Shown here: in pieces, positions 57,545-64,000 of the stretch
Layout: every line of letters begins with the position of its first letter
Numbering within the stretch: the stretch's first letter is position 1
Assembly: GCA_016712375.1 (NCBI GenBank)
Contig: JADJRE010000014.1
Span: 1-64,000 of the forward strand
Length of the DNA stretch: 64,000 nucleotides
Source of the DNA: Rhodospirillales bacterium
GTDB taxonomy: Bacteria > Pseudomonadota > Alphaproteobacteria > Rhodospirillales > Defluviicoccaceae
Direction of reading: 5' to 3'
Program-made: the position numbers and the translations under genes
Notes under the pieces: model-generated
Seen by the model: only the letters and a program-made list of their open reading frames with translations
What the model was told of the DNA's origin: nothing
The model's database searches: none

Positions 57545-58960
57545 GTGAGCAAGGATCACCGTGTACCGCCAGCCGATGTCAGCCGCATTTGGGGTGGTCG
57601 CTTTGATGCGGGCCCGGCGGCAATCATGGAATCCATCAACGTCTCGATCGATTTCGATGCGCGCTTGATCGAACAGGACATTGCCGCCTCGCAGGCGCAC
57701 GCGGCGATGCTGGCGCAGCAGGGGATTATATCGCAAGCGGACGCTCAAGCCATCCTTGGCGGACTCGAACACGTGCTCGAAGAGGTAAAAGGGGGTCGGC
57801 TCTCGTTCTCCCGGACGCTCGAGGACGTCCACATGAATGTCGAGGGACGGCTGGCCGAGCTGATCGGAGAAGCCGCGGGCAGGCTTCATACGGCGCGATC
57901 GCGCAACGATCAGGTGGCGACTGATTTCCGGCTTTGGGTGCGTGACGCCATCGACGCTCTGGATCGGGCAGCGCGCGACCTGCAGGCGGCGCTGATTGGC
58001 CGTGCGGAGGAACATGCGTCGACGGTCATGCCGGGCTTCACCCACCTGCAAGCGGCGCAGCCAGTAACCTTGGGCCATCACCTGCTGGCCTACGTTGAGA
58101 TGCTGGGACGCGACCGCGGGCGGCTGTCCGATTGCCGCGCTCGATTGAACGAGAGCCCTCTGGGCGCGGCGGCGCTGGCCGGTACCTCGTTCCCGATCGA
58201 CCGGCGCGCGACGGCCGCAGCGCTGGGATTCGATCGTCCGTGCGCGAACTCCCTGGATGCCGTCTCCGATCGCGATTTTGCGCTGGAGTTCCTGTCGGCC
58301 GGCGCGATCATGGCTATCCACCTGTCGCGGTTGGGCGAAGAGATCGTCATCTGGACCTGCGAGCGCTTCGGGTTTTTGCGCCTGGCAGACGCCTTCTCGA
58401 CCGGCAGCTCGATCATGCCGCAAAAGCGCAATCCCGACGCCGCGGAATTGACCCGTGCCAAAGCCGGCAGGGTAGTTGGCGCGCTCGTAGGCCTGTTGAC
58501 CGTGATGAAGGGGCTGCCGCTGGCCTATGCCAAGGACATGCAGGAAGACAAGGAACCGGTGTTCGAGGCATTCGACACGCTCTCGCTCTGCCTTGCGGCG
58601 ATGCAGGGGATGATAGCGACAGCCACCGCCGATCCCGGGCGGATGCGGGCGGCGGCAGAAGAGGGATTCGCCGATGCCACCGATCTCGCCGATTGGCTCG
58701 TGCGCATCAAGGGACTGCCTTTTCGCCGTGCCCATCACGTAACTGGCGCCCTCGTCAAGGCTGCCGAGGCAAGCGGCTGCTCGCTGGCGGCACTGCCGCT
58801 AGATTCGATGCAGGCGATCGAGCCCGCCATTGATGAGGGTGTATTCGCCGTCCTGGGCTGCGATGCGTCGGTGGCCAGCCGCACCTCCGAAGGCGGCACC
58901 GCGCCCGCTAGGGTACGGCTGGCGGCGGCGGAAGCACGGCGGCGGTTTCTCGCGCCCTGA
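57545..58960 (+). CDS. argH: Argininosuccinate lyase
   Basis: ArgH splits argininosuccinate into arginine and fumarate, the last step of arginine synthesis. The 471-residue protein shows IWGGRFDAGPAAIMESINVSIDFD, EDVHMNVEGRLAELIG, LHTARSRNDQVATDFRLWVRD, MPGFTHLQAAQPVTLGHHLLAY, the fumarase/aspartase signature GSSIMPQKRNPDAAEL, and LPLAYAKDMQEDKEPVFEAFDTL. The start is a GTG at 57545. The last 20 bases before it also serve the divergent tlpA gene. Confidence 0.96.
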   Translation: MSKDHRVPPADVSRIWGGRFDAGPAAIMESINVSIDFDARLIEQDIAASQAHAAMLAQQGIISQADAQAILGGLEHVLEEVKGGRLSFSRTLEDVHMNVEGRLAELIGEAAGRLHTARSRNDQVATDFRLWVRDAIDALDRAARDLQAALIGRAEEHASTVMPGFTHLQAAQPVTLGHHLLAYVEMLGRDRGRLSDCRARLNESPLGAAALAGTSFPIDRRATAAALGFDRPCANSLDAVSDRDFALEFLSAGAIMAIHLSRLGEEIVIWTCERFGFLRLADAFSTGSSIMPQKRNPDAAELTRAKAGRVVGALVGLLTVMKGLPLAYAKDMQEDKEPVFEAFDTLSLCLAAMQGMIATATADPGRMRAAAEEGFADATDLADWLVRIKGLPFRRAHHVTGALVKAAEASGCSLAALPLDSMQAIEPAIDEGVFAVLGCDASVASRTSEGGTAPARVRLAAAEARRRFLAP

Positions 58961-59101
58961 GACCCGCTGTCACCGCCCGGGTGCGGAACGCATGTTTGGC
59001 AGCCGGCTGCACGGGGGGCGTCCGCTCGCAATTCTGCTGGCACGGAAGCCTGCCGCACCTATATTGAACGGTTCACGTCTCAGGCGCTTTGGGAGAAGCG
59101 G

Positions 59102-59365
59102 ATGATCGGCGGCTTGATATCCTTTCTGGTGGTGGGCCTTCTTGCGGGCTGGATCGCCGGCATGGTCACGAAGGGCAGCGGCTTTGGGTTGGTCGGCAAT
59201 CTGCTGTGGGGCGTGGTCGGCGCGATGGTCGGTGGCATTCTGTTCTGGCTTCTTGGACTGACGGCGCAGAACCTGATTGGTCAGATCGTGACCGCCGTAA
59301 TCGGCGCGGTGATCGCCCTGTTCATTGCCGCCAAGCTGAAGAACAAGAGCAGCCCCGGCGCCTGA
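59102..59365 (+). CDS. GlsB/YeaQ/YmgE-family stress membrane protein
   Basis: An 87-residue protein with three hydrophobic helices and the Gly-rich family pattern LISFLVVGLLAGWIAGMVTKGSGFGLVGNLLWGVVGAMVGG followed by GLTAQNLIGQIVTAVIGAVIALFIAAKLK. The family (transglycosylase-associated protein) is linked to general and acid stress; its biochemical role is unknown. ATG 59102 follows GGGAGAAGCGG. Confidence 0.92.
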   Translation: MIGGLISFLVVGLLAGWIAGMVTKGSGFGLVGNLLWGVVGAMVGGILFWLLGLTAQNLIGQIVTAVIGAVIALFIAAKLKNKSSPGA

Positions 59366-59491
59366 TCTGCGCCAACTGGAACATTAATCGCTTGGTCGCG
59401 TTGGGACCGCGCCCGCACCTGCTGTCCGTGCGGGACGCAGATGGTCCGCTTGGGGTCATCGGCAATAGGCGTTTTAATCGGGAGAAGGCCG

Positions 59492-59683
59492 ATGTCCCTC
59501 GTCACTGTCGTTATCGTGCTGATCATCGTTGGGGTGCTGTTGTGGCTTGCCAATACTTACATTCCAATGGACAACAAGATCAAAACAATCCTTAATATTG
59601 TCGTTGTTATTGCAGTCGTGCTCTGGCTTTTGCAGGCATTTGGGATTTTTGGGGGTGTTCATACTCCGGCTGTAACTGGCTGA
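59492..59683 (+). CDS. Thivi_2564-family small membrane protein
   Basis: A 63-residue protein with two transmembrane helices: SLVTVVIVLIIVGVLLWLANTYIPMD and KIKTILNIVVVIAVVLWLLQAFGIF. This is the pattern of the small Thivi_2564 family. ATG 59492 is preceded by GGGAGAAGG; the frame is open 17 codons further upstream but lacks a ribosome site. Function is unknown. The preceding 126 bases contain a GGACCGCGCCCGC...GTCCGTGCGGGACG stretch that could fold but no gene. Confidence 0.88.
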   Translation: MSLVTVVIVLIIVGVLLWLANTYIPMDNKIKTILNIVVVIAVVLWLLQAFGIFGGVHTPAVTG

Positions 59684-59735
59684 GGCGGTTAGCGGGGAGG
59701 GCGCAGGGGAGTGACTCGGCGGCGGCCTGCTTAGG

Positions 59736-60173
59736 ATGACGCTGGGACGATCGGCACCGTTACCTTCCCGCTTCCGGCCCCGGGCGATGCGATCAGGCTC
59801 GCCGCTGATGGGTTGCTTGTTGCTTAGCGCTTTGGCAACCCTGGCCGCCTGTAGTCCGGTTCGTTGGGAGCGTGCCGACACCGACCCAGCCACACAGGAA
59901 GCCGACATCCGCGTCTGTCGCGGCTCCGCTCATCGCGCTTACAACGCGATGAGCGAACGACTCCTTTATCCGCCTGATGTCATGATCGTTGAGGACAACA
60001 AGGGCCGCCTCCGTGAGGTGCCGGTGGCGCCCTCGCGACACTTCGGCCCCACAGTATGGTCGCCATATACATCCCGTTCAGCTCTTGACCACCTATCGCT
60101 GCGGCAGGACCTGTTCGAGCATTGCCTGCAGCAGAAGGGCTACCGACTGGTTCCCGATCAGGAAGGAAGCTGA
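59736..60173 (+). CDS. Hypothetical lipoprotein
   Basis: A 145-residue protein with a lipoprotein signal (MGCLLLSALATLAACSPV). The mature part reads WERADTDPATQEADIRVCRGSAHRAYNAM and ends LFEHCLQQKGYRLVPDQ, the same layout as the lipoprotein at 55395-55790: WE[RN]AD, a helix with a Cys, then C-4-GY-x-x-VP. Start is uncertain; the ATG at 59808 (LMGCLLL) would give the shorter, more usual signal peptide. Function is unknown. Confidence 0.7.
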   Translation: MTLGRSAPLPSRFRPRAMRSGSPLMGCLLLSALATLAACSPVRWERADTDPATQEADIRVCRGSAHRAYNAMSERLLYPPDVMIVEDNKGRLREVPVAPSRHFGPTVWSPYTSRSALDHLSLRQDLFEHCLQQKGYRLVPDQEGS

Positions 60174-60690
60174 TCGCAAGTTCATTTTATCCCGGACCGG
60201 CCATCACGTTGCACCTGGTTGAAAGAATTTCTTAGCCGTCAGCGGTCATTCAACGAAACAAGCCTACCTCAGGGACGCCGAGATGGCGCCCATCTTTGCC
60301 TCACTTGAGGCAACACGGAACTGGATTAACGCAGGAAGACGCGCGTCTTGTCGCATTGTCGCCACTATTGACGACGCCGGCCACTTGTGCGAGATTGCTT
60401 TGCATATCGGGGAGATTGGGGCGATATACGTGTTGCCGGGGGGGAACATGCCACAACAATGATACAAGGCTATGCCTCCGCTTGTGGATAACCGCAGGCG
60501 AGAAATTAGCTGCGCTTGAGCTCATCCTGAGTTGCATTGGCTAACTGCCGTTGTACTCGACGCTATTACTATGTCCACGAGCTAGGAGAGTATAAAGTTA
60601 CTTAAGTCGCGTTTGGCCTGTCTGATCCTGCACAAGCTGAAAGAGTATCGATCCCGATCTCCGTATTTGCTCAGCTAGAGGAGAAGAACA
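60174..60690. other. Long gap before the multicopper oxidase gene
   Basis: Some 517 bases with lower GC content than the neighbouring genes and no frame with recognisable motifs. The stretch just before the ATG carries GAGGAGAAGAAC, a strong ribosome site at 60678-60689. A long upstream region of this kind suits a regulated gene, but no operator or riboswitch motif is evident. Confidence 0.6.
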
Positions 60691-62627
60691 ATGCCGCGGG
60701 ACGATGAAGAGATGGGCGGCCACAGTCGCCGTTTCTTTTTGAAAACGATGGGAGTTACGGCCGGACTTTACTGGTTCGGCCCGCGCCTGATGCTAAATGG
60801 GGAGGTGCTGGCCGCGTTGCCGGGAGGCACGCTTGATCCGAACTCACCATCGAGGCGCACAAAGGGCGGCCGGTCGTCGTCAAATGGATCAACGATCTTG
60901 TCGACGCTCAGGGTCGCTTCCTGCCTCACCTTCTGCCCGTCGATCCGACGCTGCACTGGGCCAATCCGCCGGGTGGGACGCAGCATCGCGACACTCGACC
61001 GGACTTTACCGGGCAGCCGACGCCGGGGCGGTATACTGGGCCGGTGCCGATCGTCACCCACGTGCACGGCATGCGGGGGGTCGGCGACGAGAGCGACGGC
61101 TACCCCGAGGCCTGGTTCCTGCCGAACGCCATCGACATTCCGGCGGAGTACGCAGCGGAAGGAACTTGGTACAATTTCTTCCGCAGCAAGGCGCAGGCCA
61201 AGGGCGTCACCTGGTCTAAAGGTTCGGCGACGTTCATTTACCCCAACCAGCAGCGCGCTTCGACTGTGTGGTATCATGACCACGCGCTCGGCATGACCCG
61301 TCTCAACGTATATGCCGGGCCGGCAGGCTTCTACCTCATCCGCGGCGGACCGGACGACATTGTTTACGACCGCGGCTTCGGCCGTCGCGCGGTATTGCCG
61401 GGACCGGCGCCGCAACGTGGAGATCCCCCCGGGCTCGCTTACAGCGAGATTCCGATCGCAATTCAGGACCGGTCATTCAATCGGGACGGCTCACTGTTCT
61501 ATCCGGACAGCCGAAAATTCTTCGACGGAATCGTCAAGCATTATATTCCAGATGGACCGTTTCCGCCGATCTGGAACCCCGAGTTCTTCGGTGACGTCAT
61601 CGTCGTCAACGGCCGCACCTGGCCGTACCTGAACGTCGAACCGCGACGCTACCGGCTGCGCCTGTTGAACGGCTGTCAATCCAGGTTCCTGATCCTGCGC
61701 TTTGACAACTCTCGTGTGAAGATTTGGAAGATCGGCAACGAGGGCGGCTTCCTAAAGCAACAGGTCAACGTCAGCAATCTCACCATGTCGCCTGCCGAAC
61801 GAGCCGACCTAATCGTTGACTTTTCGGAAGTCATTGGCGAGACCGTTCGTCTGCTCAACACCGGCCCCGATGCCCCATTTGGTGGCCCCATAGGGGGGCC
61901 AGTGCCAGCTAATATCAAGGCTGACCCTATGACGACTGGCCAAGTGATGCAGTTCCGGGTGAGCGCCCAGCCAGTTGCCGATCCGACGACACCGCCCGTG
62001 CGTCTTGTTTTGCCGACCATTCGTCCGTTGCCGCGGCCGGTTCGAACCCGACAACTGGCCTTACTCGAAAGCGTTGCGCCTGGCTTCACCGAGACGGACT
62101 CAGGAGAGGCACCCGTTGAAGCGCTGCTCGGCACCGTCGAGCCCGGCACGCTGCGGCCGATGGAGTTGATGTGGGGCGATCCGGTCACCGAGAACCCCAA
62201 ACCCGGCGACACCGAAATCTGGGAATTTTACAACTTCACCGGTGATGCGCATCCGATGCACGTGCACGAGGTGCTCTTCCAGGTGATCAATCGCGAAGGC
62301 TTGATCATCGAAGAAGACGACTCCGGCATGCCGACAGGCGCAAAGTTGGCGGGCAAGCCGCGGCCGCCGGAGCGGACAGAACTCGGCTTCAAGGACACGG
62401 TAATCGCGCTGCCGGGAGAGGTCACCCGCATCGTCGCGAAGTTTGATAACTCCGGGCAGTTCGTCTGGCACTGCCACATCGTTGAGCATGAAGACAACGA
62501 GATGATGCGGCCCTACCGAATCGGCCCGGTCCAGCCCGGGCAGCCGATGCCGAATCATATGGCGACGGTAGCCTCTCCCACCGTGGCAGCGCGGCGTCTG
62601 GCGATACGACGCCCCAACCGCAGATAG
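60691..62627 (+). CDS. Tat-exported multicopper oxidase (CotA/bilirubin oxidase-like), one frameshift
   Basis: A periplasmic laccase-like oxidase. The N-terminus has a Tat signal (HSRRFFLKTMGVTAGLYW). Copper motifs are VTHVHG and WYHDHALG (type 2/3), HPMHVHEVLFQ, and WHCHIVEHEDNEMM, where the Cys of HCH is the type 1 ligand and Met ten residues later the axial ligand. The frame breaks near 60842, just after GTLDP; the other frame continues ELTIEAHKGRPVVVKWIND. Restored length is about 645 residues, long for the family. Its substrate may be phenols, bilirubin-like compounds or Cu(I)/Mn(II). Confidence 0.9.
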
Positions 62628-62739
62628 CAAAACCTCCGAAGGGGACATCAGCGTTCCTTCGGATACTGCCGGCTGCGGAACGCCGGCCGCGTCGCCGCTC
62701 ACGTTGATCTGGGCGCGTCGCTCCCTTACCCTGTCGCCG

Positions 62740-63843
62740 ATGAACGAGCGTCCGTCCCTGTCCGACGCCGAACGGCTCGACCGGCTGCGTCTGATTCGCA
62801 GCGAGAACGTCGGCCCGGTGACGTTTCGCCGGCTTCTCGACCGGTTCGGCACCGCTTCGGCGGCGCTGCGCGCCCTTCCTGATCTGGCGCGCCACGGCGG
62901 ACGCAGATCCGTACACGTCTGCTCGATTGCCGAGGCGGAAGCGGAACTGGAGGCTATCGACCGTTGCGGCGCGCGGCTGATCATCTTCGGCGACGATGCC
63001 TATCCGGCCCTACTGGCCGAGATCGAGGATGCGCCCGCCAGCCTCACCGTGATCGGCGACGTCGGGCTGCTCCGCCGCGCCAGCATCGCCGTCGTCGGCA
63101 GCCGTAATGCCTCACTGAACGGCCGGCGACTGGCCTACGACATTGCTCGCGACATCGGCATCGGCGGCTTGGTGGTCGTGTCCGGTATGGCGCGAGGAAT
63201 CGACGCTGAAGCGCATCGCGGGGAGCTTCCGAATGGCACGGTGGCTGTCCTCGCCGGCGGTGTTGATGTCTGTTACCCGCTGGAAAACGCACAGCTTTAC
63301 GCCCGCGTCCGTGAACAGGGGACTTTGTTGTCGGAAGTGCCACCCGCAACCGCGCCGCAGGCCCGTCACTTCCCTCGTCGCAACCGCCTCATTTCGGGAC
63401 TTGCGCAGGGCGTCGTCGTGGTCGAAGCCAACCTGCGTTCAGGCTCGCTGATCACCGCGCGAATGGCGGCCGAACAGGGGCGCGAGGTGTTCGCCGTTCC
63501 GGGGTCGCCGCTCGATCCCCGTGCCCGCGGCTGCAACGACCTGCTTCGGCAAGGGGCGATACTGACCGAGAGTGCGGCCGATGTACTTGGCCAACTACGG
63601 GCTCCGATTGCGGCCAGCCGACCGCTGGCTCAGCCAGCACCGCTGCCCGGCATCGACGATGCGGAAACCGATGAAGCACGACGGGTGGTAGCGGAAACGC
63701 TATCGCCCACACCGGTCGCGGTTGACGAAATCATTCGCACCTGCCAATTGTCCCCGGCCCAGGTCTCAACCATTTTGCTGGAATGGGAGCTGGCTGGCCG
63801 TCTTGAGCGGCATGCGGGCAATAAAGTTTCCTTGATCGGGTGA
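62740..63843 (+). CDS. dprA: DNA-processing protein DprA
   Basis: DprA loads RecA onto incoming single-stranded DNA during transformation. The 367-residue protein shows an N-terminal helical region (LDRLRLIRSENVGPVTFRRLLDRFGTA), then the Rossmann domain: IAVVGSRNASLNGRRLAYDIA, VVSGMARGIDAEAHRG, TVAVLAGGVDVCYPLENAQLY, FPRRNRLISGLAQGVVVVEANLRSGSLITARMAAEQGREVFAVPGS and GCNDLLRQGA. A C-terminal winged-helix domain follows. ATG 62740 is preferred over 62704. It precedes topA, a common order. Confidence 0.94.
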   Translation: MNERPSLSDAERLDRLRLIRSENVGPVTFRRLLDRFGTASAALRALPDLARHGGRRSVHVCSIAEAEAELEAIDRCGARLIIFGDDAYPALLAEIEDAPASLTVIGDVGLLRRASIAVVGSRNASLNGRRLAYDIARDIGIGGLVVVSGMARGIDAEAHRGELPNGTVAVLAGGVDVCYPLENAQLYARVREQGTLLSEVPPATAPQARHFPRRNRLISGLAQGVVVVEANLRSGSLITARMAAEQGREVFAVPGSPLDPRARGCNDLLRQGAILTESAADVLGQLRAPIAASRPLAQPAPLPGIDDAETDEARRVVAETLSPTPVAVDEIIRTCQLSPAQVSTILLEWELAGRLERHAGNKVSLIG

Positions 63844-63880
63844 GCAGGCGGGTGCAGCGAGGAACCGCAAAGGCGTGCCG

Positions 63881-64000
63881 ATGGATGTGGTGATCGTCGA
63901 ATCGCCAGCCAAGGCGAAGACGATCAACAAGTACCTTGGCGAGGGCTACACGGTGCTCGCCTCCTATGGCCATGTCCGCGACCTACCGGCAAAGGACGGA
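63881..64000 (+). CDS. topA: DNA topoisomerase I, N-terminal fragment (runs off the window)
   Basis: The first 40 codons read MDVVIVESPAKAKTINKYLG and YTVLASYGHVRDLPAKDG, the Toprim-domain start of bacterial topoisomerase I with catalytic-region Glu at residue 7. The gene continues past the window edge. It starts 37 bases after dprA. Confidence 0.95.
   Translation, partial: MDVVIVESPAKAKTINKYLGEGYTVLASYGHVRDLPAKDG

Noticed and set aside
57518..58738. Long frame upstream of tlpA on the minus strand
   Set aside because: It is antisense to argH, whose product is fully conserved; TlpA has a signal peptide and a ribosome site at 57517.

Overview
The window is a 64 kb piece of a GC-rich alphaproteobacterial chromosome, most likely from the Rhodospirillales; below class level that placement is a guess. 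The evidence is the neighbouring rnhB and CcrM-type GANTC methylase genes, the lptD-surA-pdxA-ksgA run, heme A synthase, SCO and TauE/SafE-type oxidase-assembly genes, GTG and TTG starts, and dense, overlapping operons. No rRNA, tRNA, IS element, prophage or CRISPR array was seen. The text is damaged by small indels: 18 genes carry about 23 frameshifts, many in G or C runs, and one gene also has an in-frame TGA. Essential genes are hit (dapA, rsmA, lptD, ccrM), so most breaks are probably assembly errors. I annotate the whole genes and state where each breaks.

Layout. 0-3.4 kb (minus): dapA, smpB, rnhB, ccrM. 3.6-6.8 kb (plus): lytic transglycosylase, HAD hydrolase, PncC-type cinA. 6.8-13.1 kb (minus): lptD, surA, pdxA, rsmA and an EamA transporter. 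13.4-20.8 kb: ctaA, an S41 protease, a PQQ-type sugar dehydrogenase, a cytochrome b561/YceI pair, and the glucan glucosyltransferase mdoH.

20.8-26.9 kb is the most unusual block. It holds a creatininase-family amidohydrolase, a stand-alone GTP cyclohydrolase II, a reductase-only RibD homologue, and a tight minus-strand operon of an atypical medium-chain dehydrogenase, a degenerate QueD/6-pyruvoyltetrahydropterin synthase homologue, a GT4 glycosyltransferase and a SAM methyltransferase. I infer an undescribed pathway to a GTP-derived, possibly glycosylated and methylated, pteridine- or pyrimidine-type metabolite.

27-41.3 kb: a second YceI gene and an FkbM-type methyltransferase, then a large corrin-ring block. 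Plus: cbiD, cobK, terB-like. Minus: cbiX with a His-rich tail, cobH fused to an unknown domain, cobL, a CobI-CbiG-CobJ fusion, cobM, and separately TauE/SafE, SCO and cobB. CbiD, CbiG and CbiX with no CobG, CobF or CobN in the block point to early cobalt insertion.

41.6-64 kb: a glyoxalase-fold protein, typA, a TPP riboswitch with thiC, an orphan BrnA-type antitoxin with a clear promoter, a DUF482 acyltransferase-fold protein, a methyltransferase facing gloB, a GST, an LprI-like protein, aminopeptidase P, an EEP-family hydrolase, a TlpA-like thioredoxin facing argH, two small stress membrane proteins, two lipoproteins, a Tat-exported multicopper oxidase, dprA, and the first 40 codons of topA. 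Four kinds of palindromic intergenic repeat lie at gene ends; two of them supply the C-termini of CobM and CbiX.
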